Below the pieces are notes generated by a model, which did not search any database, was not told the DNA's origin, and saw only the letters and a program-made list of their open reading frames with translations. A stretch of 64,000 nt of DNA from Betaproteobacteria bacterium (lineage in GTDB: Bacteria; Pseudomonadota; Gammaproteobacteria; Burkholderiales; SG8-41): positions 128,289-192,288 of the forward strand of contig VGID01000001.1 in NCBI GenBank assembly GCA_016868035.1, written 5' to 3'. This document shows positions 10,195 to 21,921 of this stretch, one piece after another. The translations under genes were made by a program, and so were the position numbers. Position 1 is the stretch's first letter. Each line of letters begins with the position of its first letter.

Positions 10195-11759
10195 AGGGTC
10201 GCGAGCGCCTCCCTCGCTGCCGCGGCGTCGGAGAAAGGATGTCTCACGCCCGAAATCTCCTGGAAATCCTCGTGACCTTTTCCGGCGAGCAGCACGATGT
10301 CGCCGCGGCGCGCGTCGGCGAGCGCATGGCGGATCGCGCGGCGCCGGTCCGCGACGATCACGCGCTCGCCTTCGTGCGCGCGCATTCCGCCCACGATCTC
10401 CTCGATGATGCGCCGCGGGTCCTCGCTGCGCGGGTTGTCCGAAGTGACGATGACGCGGTCGGCCAGCCGGACGGCGATCCGTCCCATCAGCGGCCGCTTG
10501 CCGCGGTCGCGATCGCCGCCGCAGCCGAAAACACAGATCAGTTTCGAGTCTCGAGTCTCGAGTCTCGAGTTACGGTCCCGTTGCACCCTTGCGTCTGAAC
10601 CGGAACCCGGAGTCCGGAGCCCGGAACTTAGTAGTTCGCGTAACGTGAGCAGCGCTTGCTCGAGGGCGTCGGGCGTGTGCGCGTAGTCGACGACGACCAG
10701 CGGCTTCGCGCCCCCGCCGATCCGCTGCAGCCGGCCCGGTACCGCCTTCAGCCGCCCGAGCGCGGCGACCGCCTTGCGCAAGGGCACGCCGCTCGCGAGC
10801 AGCACCCCGAGCGTGCCGAGCAGGTTGGACGCGTTGTGGCGGCCAAGCACCGGGCTCGCCACCCGCGCGTTTCCCCACGGCGTGCGCACGTCGAAGCGCA
10901 CTCCGCGCGCGTCCGAGGCGAGATCGGCTCCCGCAAGCTGCGCCCCCGTGCGGCGGCCGAACCCGTATCCGATGACCTCCAGCCCGCGGCGCCGTATCCT
11001 CCGGGCGAGCTCGGCGCCGAAATCGTCGTCGAGATTGAGCACCGCTGCGCGCAGCGTCTCCCACGCGAACAGGCGCGCCTTCGCTTCCTTGTAACGGGCC
11101 ATGGTGCGGTGGTAATCGAGGTGGTCGCGCGAGAGATTCGTGAACAGCGCAACGTCGAACTCGACTCCCGCCACACGATGCTGGTCGAGACCGATGGAGG
11201 AGACCTCCATGCTCACCGCGGCCGCGCCGCGGCGGGCGAACTCCGCGAGCTGGGCCTGAAGCCACAGCGCGTCCGGGGTGGTGTTGGCGAGGGGTTTCAA
11301 CGGGGCGCGCATGCCGTAGCCGAGCGTGCCGACGACCGCGCATGCGCGGCCGGTGCGGCTGAGCGCCTGCGCGATCCACTGGCCGCACGTGGTCTTGCCG
11401 TCGGTTCCGGTCACCCCGACCATCCACATCCTGCGGCTCGGCCGGCCGTAGACGCGGGCCGCGATCTCCCCGGCGTACCGGCGCAGGTCCGCCACCCCGA
11501 GGTTGCGCACCCGCCACCGCGGGTCCCAGCGGAATCCGTCGCGCTCCCACAGCACGCAGTCCGCGCCCTTTTCGATCGCCTGGGCGATGTAGTCGCGCCC
11601 GTCGCGCAAGGCGCCCGGATAGGCGACGAAGGTGTCGCCCGGGCGCACTTCGCCGCTGTGCCCCGCGAGCCGCCGGATGCCCAGCGCCTCGATCGCTTTC
11701 CAGTCCGGCCGCCCTGCTCGCTTCGCTCTGCCTCTCAATCCTCGATCCTCGGTCCTCAA
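10191..11759 (-). CDS. murE: UDP-N-acetylmuramoylalanyl-D-glutamate--2,6-diaminopimelate ligase (TTG start per ORF track)
   Basis: VGVTGTDGKTTCGQWIAQAL, VVDYAHTPDALEQAL, VFGCGGDRDRGKRPLMG, TSDNPRSEDP. Confidence 0.94.
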   Translation of the reverse strand: MRTEDRGLRGRAKRAGRPDWKAIEALGIRRLAGHSGEVRPGDTFVAYPGALRDGRDYIAQAIEKGADCVLWERDGFRWDPRWRVRNLGVADLRRYAGEIAARVYGRPSRRMWMVGVTGTDGKTTCGQWIAQALSRTGRACAVVGTLGYGMRAPLKPLANTTPDALWLQAQLAEFARRGAAAVSMEVSSIGLDQHRVAGVEFDVALFTNLSRDHLDYHRTMARYKEAKARLFAWETLRAAVLNLDDDFGAELARRIRRRGLEVIGYGFGRRTGAQLAGADLASDARGVRFDVRTPWGNARVASPVLGRHNASNLLGTLGVLLASGVPLRKAVAALGRLKAVPGRLQRIGGGAKPLVVVDYAHTPDALEQALLTLRELLSSGLRTPGSGSDARVQRDRNSRLETRDSKLICVFGCGGDRDRGKRPLMGRIAVRLADRVIVTSDNPRSEDPRRIIEEIVGGMRAHEGERVIVADRRRAIRHALADARRGDIVLLAGKGHEDFQEISGVRHPFSDAAAAREALATL

Positions 11760-11788
11760 TCCTCAGCTCTCAGTCCTCATCGCGGCCG

Positions 11789-13522
11789 TCAGACCTCTTC
11801 CTTGACCTCGGGCGCATCCGGCGGCGGGAGCACCACGTTGTCCATCGGCGCGTCGTACGGCACCGCCATCAGCCTCAGCGCTCCCGCCATGACCTGCGCG
11901 AACACCGGCGCCGCCACCTTTCCGCCGTAGTACTGGCCTGCGGACGGCTCGTCGATCATCACGACCACGATCAGACGCGGGCTGGAAGCGGGAGCGAAGC
12001 CGACGAACGACGAGATGTGCTTGTTCGCGGAGTAGCTGCCGTTCTCGATCTTGCGCGCGGTCCCGGTCTTGCCGGCGACGCGGTAGCCGGTAATCTGCGC
12101 GCGCGCCGCGGTCCCCGCTGGCTGCACCGCCGCCTCCAGCATCGCGCGCACCGCGCGCGCGGTCGCGGACGAGATCACCTCGACCGTCTCTGCCGGCGCC
12201 TCGCGCCGCATGAGCGACACGGCCTTCAACTCCCCGTCAGTGGCGAAGATCTGGTAGGCGCGCGCGAGCTGAAGCAGCGACACCGAGATGCCGTGGCCAT
12301 AGGACATGGTCGCCTGCTCGATCGGGCGCCAGCTCGCGTGCGCGCGCAGCTTGCCGGAGCCCTCCCCCGGGAAGCCCGAGCGCGGCGGGGTGCCGAAGCC
12401 GACCCCGTGGAACAGGTTCCACAACGTCTCGGCTTTCAGCCCGAGCGCGATCTTCGCGGTACCGATGTTGGATGACTTCTGGATCACCTGGGAGACCGTC
12501 AGCGCGCCCAGGGGCTGCACGTCGTTGATCACGCGATCGCCGATGACCAGCGGGCCCGGCGCAGTCTGAATCACGCTCTCCGGGCGCAGCATGCCCGCAT
12601 CCAGCGCGGCCGCGGCGGTGAACGGCTTGAGCGTCGAGCCGGGCTCGAAGAGGTCGGTGATCGCGCGGTTGCGCGTGCGCTTCGCGTCGAGCTTGCCGCG
12701 GTTGTTCGGGTTGAACGCGGGTACGTTGGCCATCGCCAGCACTTCCCCGCTCGCGACGTCGAGCACGACGATGCCGCCCGCCGCCGCGCGATGTGCCGCC
12801 ACCGCGGCCTTGAGTTCGCGGTAGGCGAGATACTGGATCCGGGTGTCGATCGAGAGCTTCACGGTCTGCCCGTTCTGGGGCGCGCGCACGCTCTCGACGT
12901 CCTCGACAATCGAGCCGCGCCGGTCCTTGATCACGCGGCGGCTGCCAGGCCGGCCGGCGAGCAGCGGCTCGAACGCGAGCTCGAGCGCCTCCTGGCCCTT
13001 GCCGTCGATGTCGGTGAAGCCGATGAGATGCGCCATCACCTCTCCGGCCGGGTAGTAGCGCCGGTATTCGCGCTGCAGGAAGATGCCGGGGATGCCGAGC
13101 GCCACGACCCTGGCGGCCTCTTCGGGCGGCAGCTGGCGCTTGAGGTAAACGAACTCGCGCCGGTTGTCGTCGAGCCTCCTGTTGAGCTCGGCGGCATCCA
13201 TCTCCAGCAGCCGCGCGAGGCGCTCGAGCTGCTCCGCGCCGATTCTCACATCCGCGGGGCTGGCCGCCACCGACTCTACGGGCGTGGAGATCGCGAGCGC
13301 CTCGTTGTTGCGGTCCACGATCTTGCCGCGCGTGGCGGTGAGCTCGATCACGCGCGAATGGCGCGACTCGCCCTGCTGCCGCAGAAAATCGTTGTTCAGT
13401 CCCTGCAGGTAGAGCGCGCGTCCCGCCAGCCCGGCGAACCAGAGCAGCAGCAACGCCAGCACCAGACTCGAGCGCCACGTCGGGAGCCTCAGCGCGAGTT
13501 CGGGACGGGCCGCGGCGCTCAC
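11789..13522 (-). CDS. ftsI: Peptidoglycan D,D-transpeptidase (PBP3)
   Basis: FEPGSTLKPFTAAAAL, KSSNIGTAKIA, KTGTARK. Confidence 0.93.
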   Translation of the reverse strand: MSAAARPELALRLPTWRSSLVLALLLLWFAGLAGRALYLQGLNNDFLRQQGESRHSRVIELTATRGKIVDRNNEALAISTPVESVAASPADVRIGAEQLERLARLLEMDAAELNRRLDDNRREFVYLKRQLPPEEAARVVALGIPGIFLQREYRRYYPAGEVMAHLIGFTDIDGKGQEALELAFEPLLAGRPGSRRVIKDRRGSIVEDVESVRAPQNGQTVKLSIDTRIQYLAYRELKAAVAAHRAAAGGIVVLDVASGEVLAMANVPAFNPNNRGKLDAKRTRNRAITDLFEPGSTLKPFTAAAALDAGMLRPESVIQTAPGPLVIGDRVINDVQPLGALTVSQVIQKSSNIGTAKIALGLKAETLWNLFHGVGFGTPPRSGFPGEGSGKLRAHASWRPIEQATMSYGHGISVSLLQLARAYQIFATDGELKAVSLMRREAPAETVEVISSATARAVRAMLEAAVQPAGTAARAQITGYRVAGKTGTARKIENGSYSANKHISSFVGFAPASSPRLIVVVMIDEPSAGQYYGGKVAAPVFAQVMAGALRLMAVPYDAPMDNVVLPPPDAPEVKEEV

Positions 13523-13800
13523 GGGTTCTCCTGCGCCGGCGCGGGCGGCACCACCTGGATGCGCCCGGGCGCCGGCACGCGCATGCCGAGCGCCCGCACC
13601 GCGATTTTCTCGACGCGTGCGTGCGTCGCCCACGTGCTCTGCTCGAGCTGCAGCTGTCCCCATTCCACCTCGAGCTTCTTGGCGAGCTCGCCTTCCCTCT
13701 GCAGCTCGACGTAGAGCTTGCGCGCCTGGTGCTGCGAGGTGACCAGCGCCAGCGCGCAGGCGATCAGCGCCACGAGCAGCAGCACGTTAAGCCTGAGCAC
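13519..13800 (-). CDS. ftsL: Cell division protein FtsL
   Basis: Short bitopic protein between rsmH and ftsI. Confidence 0.88.
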   Translation of the reverse strand: MLRLNVLLLVALIACALALVTSQHQARKLYVELQREGELAKKLEVEWGQLQLEQSTWATHARVEKIAVRALGMRVPAPGRIQVVPPAPAQENP

Positions 13801-14737
13801 GCGCGCCCTCCTGCGGGAGTTTTTCAGCCACTCGCATCACGGCGCTGCGCGCGCGGGGGTTGGCCGCGATTTCCGCTGCCTGCGGCCGGACCGCGCGGCC
13901 GACGAGCCGCAGCCGCGGCCCCTTGATCTCGCGTGCGCGCACCGGCAGCCGCGCCGGAAGCGCCTCGCCGCGCGCCTGCTCGCGCAGGAAGCGCTTGACG
14001 ATGCGGTCCTCGAGGGAATGGAAACTGATCACCACCAGGCGCCCTGCCGGCTCGAGGAGTTCCACGCACTGCGGCAGCGCTAGCGACAATTCCTCAAGCT
14101 CCTGATTAACGTGAATCCGTATAGCCTGAAACGTGCGCGTCGCCGGATCCTGCCGTGGCTCGCGCGCGGGAACGGCCGCTGCCACGAGTGCGGCAAGTTC
14201 TCGTGTGGTGTCAACAGGTCCCCGCGATCGAGCCGCAGCAATCGCTGCTGCAATCTGTTTAGCAAACCGTTCTTCGCCATAGTTCTTGATTACCTCCCGG
14301 ATTTCCGCCTCGGGCGCATGTGCGAGCCATTCTGCGGCGGTGCTGCCCTGGCTGCGGTCCATGCGCATGTCGAGCGGCGCGTCGGCGCGAAAGCTGAAGC
14401 CGCGGCCCGGCTCGTCGAACTGCGGCGACGACGCGCCGAGATCGAGCAGAATGCCGTGCGCGCGCATGGCGCCAGCGTGGGCCATGTGCTCCGTGAGCCG
14501 GCTGAACCGGCCGTGCCGGATGCTGAAACGCCCGTCAACGATCTCTCCTCCCGCGGCCACCGCCTGCGGATCGCGGTCGAGCGCGATGAGCCGCCCCGCC
14601 CTTCCCAGCCGCGCCAGAATTTGCCGGCTGTGACCGCCGCGCCCGAACGTGCAGTCGACGTAGAGGCCATCCTCCCGCACGTTCAAACTCTCTACTGCTC
14701 GCTCCAACAGGACCGCGGTATGTGAGCCCACGCTCAC
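13787..14737 (-). CDS. rsmH: 16S rRNA (cytosine(1402)-N4)-methyltransferase
   Basis: [52 protein letters not shown]. Confidence 0.94.
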   Translation of the reverse strand: MSVGSHTAVLLERAVESLNVREDGLYVDCTFGRGGHSRQILARLGRAGRLIALDRDPQAVAAGGEIVDGRFSIRHGRFSRLTEHMAHAGAMRAHGILLDLGASSPQFDEPGRGFSFRADAPLDMRMDRSQGSTAAEWLAHAPEAEIREVIKNYGEERFAKQIAAAIAAARSRGPVDTTRELAALVAAAVPAREPRQDPATRTFQAIRIHVNQELEELSLALPQCVELLEPAGRLVVISFHSLEDRIVKRFLREQARGEALPARLPVRAREIKGPRLRLVGRAVRPQAAEIAANPRARSAVMRVAEKLPQEGARAQA

Positions 14738-15180
14738 AAGGAGAAGCCCTCCAGCTCGGGCGGCAATCCGCCCGTGCCGAAACCGTCGGCCTTGTCCATG
14801 AGCTCCTGCCATTGATCCTTGTTCCAGAGCTCGAATTTGCTGCCCTGTCCGACCAGCACCACGTTCTTGTCGAGTTGTGCGAATTCGCGCAGCGCGGGCG
14901 GCACCAGGATGCGCGCGGCCGCGTCCATCTGTACGTCCTCCGCATAGCCGACGAGCCGGCGCTGCAATTCACGGATTTGCGCGTTGAAGCTGGACAGCGC
15001 CATCAGCTTCTGCTCGATGGGCTCCCAGTCGGGAAGCGGATAGATCAGGAGACAGCGGTCGGAATCGGCGGTGACGACGAGCCGGCCACCGCAGCGCTCG
15101 AGCACGGCGTCGCGGTACCGTGCCGGTACCGCCAGCCTGCCTTTGCTGTCGAGATTGAGCTGCGCAACGCCGCGGAACAC
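14734..15180 (-). CDS. mraZ: Transcriptional regulator MraZ (GTG start)
   Basis: [28 protein letters not shown]; duplicated AbrB-like fold. Confidence 0.93.
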   Translation of the reverse strand: MFRGVAQLNLDSKGRLAVPARYRDAVLERCGGRLVVTADSDRCLLIYPLPDWEPIEQKLMALSSFNAQIRELQRRLVGYAEDVQMDAAARILVPPALREFAQLDKNVVLVGQGSKFELWNKDQWQELMDKADGFGTGGLPPELEGFSL

Positions 15181-15238
15181 GAGTCCCCCTTCCACTCCCG
15201 GGCACCGGCGTCCTCCCCTTGCGGAGTCGACACCTTCT

Positions 15239-15263
15239 CCCACTTTTCTCCACTTCTTCCCAC
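15239..15263 (-). promoter_or_regulatory. Putative MraZ boxes: three GTGG-type repeats at 10-bp spacing
   Basis: Minus strand GTGGGAAGAAGTGGAGAAAAGTGGGAG upstream of mraZ. Confidence 0.65.
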
Positions 15264-15329
15264 TATATTAAAACGCGGTGGGGCGGTCAAGGGAGTGAGC
15301 GGCGTTTTCTGGTTTTAGGACAAAGACTT

Positions 15330-15407
15330 ATGTGGCAAAATTCACGCGCACTTTTAGATTTGATTGCGGAAAAAATTAAGGCTTTAAAACAGCGTGATAA
15401 AAGCTAA
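15330..15407 (+). other. Candidate 25-aa small ORF (MWQNSRALLDLIAEKIKALKQRDKS) in an AT-rich islet
   Basis: AT-rich segment in a GC-rich window; AGGA upstream of ATG. Confidence 0.3.
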
Positions 15408-15520
15408 ATCGAAAGTAACACTTTAACTTTATGCGGCTCGGGTACGCCGGTATTGGCGAATTTCGAAGGTGTTGCGGCTTGGCAACAACCCGGGTATGAC
15501 CGCGCGGAAGAAGGAAGGAA

Positions 15521-15859
15521 AGCTGGCCGATAAGCCGGGTTCTGTGCGGGCCTCGCGGCCCTGGCAGCCATTCCTCTAGGCCCCGGATTGCTCCGGGGCT
15601 CGAGCCACCTACCCGCAAGCTCGGCGGGTCGCGTCGTCGCTTGCCTATTTGGTGTTGCTCCGGGTGGAGGTTGCCTCGTTTCACCCTCGCCACGGTCGCC
15701 CGCAACGAGACTCGTCTCTGTGGCCCTGTTCCTCGCCTCACGGCGGGCGGTGATTAGCCGCCACCCTACCCTGTGGAGCCCGGACTTTCCTCTCCGTGCG
15801 GCACGAGCCATCGTAAAGGCTCGCTTCTGTACGCACGCAGCGGCTGCCTGGCCAGCTTC
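15521..15859 (-). ncRNA. rnpB: RNase P RNA, bacterial class A
   Basis: Minus strand contains GAGGAAAGTCCGGGCTCC, GGGTGAAACGAGGCAACCTCCACCCGGAGCAAC, AGAACCCGGCTTATCGGCCAGC. Confidence 0.95.
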
Positions 15860-15953
15860 CCAACACACATTGTACTACCTCCGCCCGGCGCGGAACGAAC
15901 AGCGCATGGGGCTCATCATGGTGGTGGAGCCGATGCGCCGCGTCCTGGAAATC

Positions 15954-16535
15954 TCAGTCCGCGCCCTGCGCCGGCAGCGCACGCACCGCGGCGAGCACGC
16001 GCAGCAGATTGTGGTCGGACACCCCGAGTTCGGCGAGATGGTCGAGCGTGCGGGTCAGGTATTCGATATTGGACCCGCGCGTGCCGCAGCAGGTAGCCAC
16101 CGTGCTCGCGGTCTGCTCGGTGGACAGCTTTCCCGCATAGCCCGGGTGCCGCCGGTCGGCGATGAAGGTCAACGCCCTGACTTCCTTGTCCGGAAGCCGC
16201 GCGCGCATCATCCGCGGTTGATACACGCGGCGCGACATCTCGCGCGCCCACAGTCCCTCGAGCGCCGTCTCCACGTCGGCCACGGCAACCCGGAACGCAA
16301 TCCCGTGGCAGGCGCCGCCCCGGTCGAGCCCCAGTACCAGCCCGGGGCGATCCGCGGTGCCCCGCCAGCGGTTCGAATAGATGCACAGCGCGCGATGGTA
16401 GCCATAGACGAGCGCCGGCGCCCAGTTCACGTAGGGAAAACCCGGATCCCACATCAGCGACCCGTATCCGAAGATCCACAGGTCTCCCGGCGGGAGCCCG
16501 AGTTCCGTGGGGTGGGTCGTACGGGGGGAGATCAT
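15954..16535 (-). CDS. Gamma-glutamylcyclotransferase (ChaC-like)
   Basis: WIFGYGSLMWDPGFPYVNWAPALVYGYHRALCIYS. Confidence 0.88.
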   Translation of the reverse strand: MISPRTTHPTELGLPPGDLWIFGYGSLMWDPGFPYVNWAPALVYGYHRALCIYSNRWRGTADRPGLVLGLDRGGACHGIAFRVAVADVETALEGLWAREMSRRVYQPRMMRARLPDKEVRALTFIADRRHPGYAGKLSTEQTASTVATCCGTRGSNIEYLTRTLDHLAELGVSDHNLLRVLAAVRALPAQGAD

Positions 16536-16581
16536 GGCGGCAGCCTGCGTGAGCCCTTTAACGCCCGGCCGCCGCCCGGGA

Positions 16582-17613
16582 TTACGCGAGCCTCCACGCC
16601 ACGCGCGCTCCGGCGCGAAACGGCACCAGCTTGTCGTGCCCGAACACGATCTCCGCGGGCACTGGCCACGGTTCGTCTTCCAGCGTGATCGTGTCCGCGT
16701 TCACCGGCAGCCCGTAGAACTGTGCGCCATTGCGGCTCGCGAAGTTCTCGAGCTTCTCGAGGCTGCTCTCGGCGCCGAACGCCTCGGCGTAGAGCTCGAT
16801 GCCGGCGTGCGCGGTGTAGATCCCCGCGCAGCCGCACTCCGTCTCCTTCGTGTGGCGCGCGTGCGGCGCGCTGTCGGTGCCGAGGAAAAACTTGGGGCTG
16901 CCGCCGGTCGCCGCGCGGACCAGCGCCTGGCGGTGCTCCTCGCGCTTGAGCACCGGAAGGCAATAATGGTGCGGCCGGATGCCGCCTTCGAACAGCGCGT
17001 TGCGGCTGAGCAGCAGGTGATGCGCGGTGATGGTCGCCGCCACGCGCGGGGGCGCGGCCATCACGAATTCGGCCGCCTCGCGGGTCGTGATGTGCTCCAT
17101 CACCACGCGCAAGCCCGTGAAGCGCTCGATCAGCGGCGCGAGCGCACGCTCGATGAACACCCTCTCCCGGTCGAACACGTCCACCGCCGGGTCGGTGACC
17201 TCCCCGTGCACCAGCAGCGGCATGCCGGACTTTTCCATCGCCTCGAACACCCGGTAGCACTTCTTGAGGTCGGTCACCCCGGCGTCGGAGTGCGTAGTCG
17301 CCCCCGCGGGGTAGTACTTGACCGCATGCACCATGCCGCTCTCGCGCGCCGTGCCGATCTCCTCGGGACGCGTGTTGTCGGTGAGATACAGCGTCATCAG
17401 GGGCTCGAACCGCGCGCCGGCCGGCAGCGCGGCAAGGATGCGTCCGCGATATTCGAGCGCGAGTTTCGTCGTGGTCACCGGCGGCTTCAGGTTGGGCATC
17501 ACGATCGCGCGCGCGAATCGCCTCGCGGTGTCCGGGAGCACGGCGCGCATGTGCTCGCCGTCCCGCAGGTGCAGGTGCCAGTCGTCGGGCCGCGTGATGG
17601 TGATGCGGTTCAT
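16582..17613 (-). CDS. pyrC: Dihydroorotase
   Basis: [40 protein letters not shown]. Confidence 0.93.
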   Translation of the reverse strand: MNRITITRPDDWHLHLRDGEHMRAVLPDTARRFARAIVMPNLKPPVTTTKLALEYRGRILAALPAGARFEPLMTLYLTDNTRPEEIGTARESGMVHAVKYYPAGATTHSDAGVTDLKKCYRVFEAMEKSGMPLLVHGEVTDPAVDVFDRERVFIERALAPLIERFTGLRVVMEHITTREAAEFVMAAPPRVAATITAHHLLLSRNALFEGGIRPHHYCLPVLKREEHRQALVRAATGGSPKFFLGTDSAPHARHTKETECGCAGIYTAHAGIELYAEAFGAESSLEKLENFASRNGAQFYGLPVNADTITLEDEPWPVPAEIVFGHDKLVPFRAGARVAWRLA

Positions 17614-17630
17614 GTTCGGGTCAGCGGCGA

Positions 17631-17717
17631 GCAGTAAGCGGTGAGCGGGCAGCGCGATTCAAGCGTCAGCTGGCGTGCGTATTCTACCGCTTACCGCTTA
17701 CCGCTCCCCGCTTACGC
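17631..17717. repeat. Inverted 7-bp arrays (AGTAAGCGGTGAGCGGGC / TTACCGC units)
   Basis: TACCGCTTACCGCTTACCGCTCCCCGCTTACGC. Confidence 0.75.
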
Positions 17718-18583
17718 TTGAGCTCGAGCGCAAGCGGGTAGAGCTCGTTCTTGCGGCCGCTTCCGAGCTTTACCGCGACCTCCACCGCCTGCTTGAGCGG
17801 CAGCTCCGCCAGCAGAACCTCCAGCGTGCGGCGCGCGCGCGCGGCACCGGTCGGCGCAGGCGCCGCCGCGCCTTCCACGACCAGCACGAACTCGCCGCGC
17901 CTGCGGTCCGCGTGCCCGGCGAGCCACGCCCCGGCCTGCGCTAACGGGCCGCGGTGCACGGTCTCGTAGAGCTTGGTGAGCTCGCGCGCGATCACGAGCT
18001 CGCGCTCCCCGCCCAGCGCCTCGCACATCGCCTCCACGCACTCCGCGATGCGGTGCGGCGCCTCGTAGAACACGAGGACGTAGGGCAGAGCGGCAATCCG
18101 CTGGAGCTCGCGGCGCCGCTCCCCGGCATGCGCCGGCAGGAATCCGTAGAAGAGAAAACGCGTCCCGGGAAAACCGGCGGCCGAGAGCGCCGCAATCGCG
18201 GCGTTTGCCCCGGGAACCGGTGCCACCGCGTGCCCGGCGGCCTGGACCGCCGCGACGAGCACGGCGCCCGGGTCCGAGATCGCCGGGGTGCCCGCATCAC
18301 ACGTGAGCGCCAGGGACTTGCCGGCATCGAGCAGCGCCAGCACCTGCTTCACCGCGCGCTTCTCGTTGTGTTCGTGCACCGGGATCAGGCGCGCAGCGAT
18401 GCCGTAATGGTCGAGCAGCCGCCGCGTGACCCGCGTGTCTTCCGCCGCGACCGCGTCCACCGCCTTCAACACGTCGAGCGCCCGCAGGCTGATGTCGCGC
18501 AGGTTTCCAATCGGCGTGGCCACTACATATAATGTCGCTCTTCGTTCCTTCTCGGCTCCTCGATGCGCTGCGGCGTGCTCCAT
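17684..18583 (-). CDS. rsmI: 16S rRNA 2'-O-methyltransferase RsmI (start uncertain)
   Basis: TLYVVATPIGNLRDISLRALDVLK; SAAGFPGTRFLFYGFLP. Confidence 0.92.
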   Translation of the reverse strand: MEHAAAHRGAEKERRATLYVVATPIGNLRDISLRALDVLKAVDAVAAEDTRVTRRLLDHYGIAARLIPVHEHNEKRAVKQVLALLDAGKSLALTCDAGTPAISDPGAVLVAAVQAAGHAVAPVPGANAAIAALSAAGFPGTRFLFYGFLPAHAGERRRELQRIAALPYVLVFYEAPHRIAECVEAMCEALGGERELVIARELTKLYETVHRGPLAQAGAWLAGHADRRRGEFVLVVEGAAAPAPTGAARARRTLEVLLAELPLKQAVEVAVKLGSGRKNELYPLALELKRKRGAVSGKR

Positions 18584-19767
18584 CGCTGGCTCGGTCTGCT
18601 CCTGACTGCGGCGATACTATACGGGGGCGTACCCGCGTTGGCCAGCGAGGGGGTCGTCACTTCGCCGGCACCGCCGCCGCGCCCGATCGGGGCTCCGCTG
18701 CCGCTCGCGCCCGGAGCGCCCGGCCCGCTGGTGTTGCCGGCGCCGCCGAGCGCGCCGGCCGCCGCGGCGCAACCCGCGGCGCCTTCGGACGACGCGAGAA
18801 TCTCGCACGTTGCGTTGCTGCTGCCGCTCAAGTCCACCGCCTTCGGCCAGCACGCCGAGGCGGTGAGAAACGGCTTTCTCGCCGCGGCCAAGGTGCAGGG
18901 ACGCGTAGCATTGCCCCTGCGCATCTACGAAACGGGCGACGACGTGCAGCAGGTCGTCGCCGGCTACCGCCAGGCGCTTGCCGCGGGCGCGACCGTGGTG
19001 GTGGGACCGCTCACGCGCAGCGGCGTCACCGCGATCGTCGAGGCCGAGCCCGTGCCGGTCCCGACGCTCGCGCTGAACGTGCCCGAGGGCCGCGCGACCG
19101 CGCCACGCAATTTCTACATGCTGAGCCTGCAGGCGGAGGCCGAGGCGCGCCAGGTCGCGCAACTCGCACACCAGGAAGGCGGCCGCAGCGTGCTCACGGT
19201 GAGCGGCGACACCCCCCTCATGCGGCGCATCCACCAGGCTTTCGTCGAGGAGTTCACGCGACTCGGCGGCAAGCTCGCAGCTGAAATTCCGTTCGCCAGC
19301 GACCCTGCGGGGCTCAACCGAATCAAGCAGGTCGCCGGTCTCGGCACCGCGGACATGGCGTTCCTCGCGCTCGACTTCCAGCGCGCGCGGCTTGCCCGTC
19401 CCTACCTCGAACCGCTCGCAATTTTCGCGACCTCGCAGGTGCACCCGGGCAACGTCGGGCCGCTCGCGGCGTTCGACCTCGCGCGCGTGCGCTTCCTCGA
19501 CATGCCGTGGCTGCTGCAGCCCGACCACACTGCCGTGATGGTCTACCCGCGCCAGGACTACCGCGACGTGGTGGAGCTCGACCGTTTCTACGCGCTGGGC
19601 ATCGATGCCTTCCGCGTCGCCAACGAGCTGCTCGCCGGCAGGCTCGAGATCATCCTTGACGGAGTGACCGGGCGGTTGACGCTGGGTCCCGACCAGAGCT
19701 TCGCGCGCATGCTCACCGCCGCGCAGTTCCGGGAAGGCAAGCTCGCGGTAACCGGCGAGCCTCGCCG

Positions 19768-19771
<4 letters not shown>
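18563..19771 (+). CDS. lpoA: Penicillin-binding protein activator LpoA-like (YraM family)
   Basis: Periplasmic-binding-like fold; synteny rsmI-lpoA-yraN-diaA-dolP. Confidence 0.82.
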
Positions 19772-20746
<975 letters not shown>

Positions 20747-21316
20747 ATGCGTAACGTGCTTGGACTGTCCCTGCTGCTTGTTCTTCCCCTGCTCAACGGC
20801 TGCGCCGAAGTCATCCTCGGCGGCGCCGCGGTCACCGGCGGCGTGCTGGCCACGGACCGCCGCACCATCGGTACCGTCACCGAAGACCAGGGCATCGAGC
20901 TTCGAACCTCGAGCCGCGTCAGCGAGCGGTTCAAGGACGGCGTGAATCTCAGCGTCACGAGCTACAACCGCATGGTGCTGCTCACCGGGGAAGTGCCCGA
21001 CGCCGCCACCAGGGCGGACATCGAGCGACTTGCGCGCAGCGTGGAGAACGTGCGCGGGATCTACAACGAGCTCGCCGTGGCCGGGGTGAGCTCGTTCGGC
21101 GCGCGCGCGAACGATTCCCTCATCACCTCCAAGGTAAAAGCGCGCTTCGTGGATGCCCAGAAGTTCAACGCATTGCACGTGAAGGTGGTGACGGAGCGCA
21201 ACGTCGTCTACCTCCTGGGGCTGGTGAACCGGAAGGAAGCCGACGACGCGACCGAGATCGCGCGCACCACCAGCGGCGTGCAGAAGGTGGTGCGGGTGTT
21301 TGAATACCTGGATTGA
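20747..21316 (+). CDS. BON-domain lipoprotein (DolP/YraP-like)
   Basis: Lipobox-like LLNGCAE; two BON repeats; synteny. Confidence 0.85.
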   Translation: MRNVLGLSLLLVLPLLNGCAEVILGGAAVTGGVLATDRRTIGTVTEDQGIELRTSSRVSERFKDGVNLSVTSYNRMVLLTGEVPDAATRADIERLARSVENVRGIYNELAVAGVSSFGARANDSLITSKVKARFVDAQKFNALHVKVVTERNVVYLLGLVNRKEADDATEIARTTSGVQKVVRVFEYLD

Positions 21317-21385
21317 TGCGTGAGTGGTGAGCGGTGAGTCGTGGCTGCCGCTACCGCTTACTGCTTGCCGCTTACCGCTTACCCG

Positions 21386-21814
21386 TCATCTCACGTAGCA
21401 CTTCAGCCCGCGCATCAGCAACCCCAGGCCGGGCAGCCGCTCGTAGAGCTCCTCGGCCGCATCCCAGTAGTCGCGGTGCACGCTCACCCTGCCGCCGTCG
21501 TCGAACCGGAGCAGTGTCGCACCGTGTATGCGCTGCGTCGTGGACGGCGCCCAGAAGCGCATGCGGAAGTCGAAATCCCACAGCAGCACCACCGCGGCGT
21601 CGCCCGCGATGCGCTCTGTCACGCGGAATCGCGGCTCGCTGAGGTGGCGGTACATGCGGCGGAAGACCTCCTGCACCGCCGCCAGCCCGCGCACGTCGTT
21701 GAACGGGTCCTTGAAGGAGCAGTCGGCGGCGTAATAGCGCCCCATCTCGGCGATCGAATCCGGCCCCAGCCGCTCGTAGTATTCGACCAGTGCATCGAGT
21801 CGCGACTTGTCCAT
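21386..21814 (-). CDS. Nuclear transport factor 2/SnoaL-like protein
   Basis: MDKSRLDALVEYYERLGPDSIAEMGRYYAADCSFKDPFNDVRGL. Confidence 0.75.
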   Translation of the reverse strand: MDKSRLDALVEYYERLGPDSIAEMGRYYAADCSFKDPFNDVRGLAAVQEVFRRMYRHLSEPRFRVTERIAGDAAVVLLWDFDFRMRFWAPSTTQRIHGATLLRFDDGGRVSVHRDYWDAAEELYERLPGLGLLMRGLKCYVR

Positions 21815-21921
21815 AGCCACCTCCTTGCGCATCCGCCCGCGCGCAATACCGTAGCACGTCAGGTGCCGGTATGAAAAAACCCGAAAAACCCAGGAACCGC
21901 CGATGAACGCCGACAAAACCG

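Noticed and set aside
15588-16688. 366-aa plus-strand ORF
   Set aside because: Overlaps rnpB and the chaC-like gene on the opposite strand; composition artefact.
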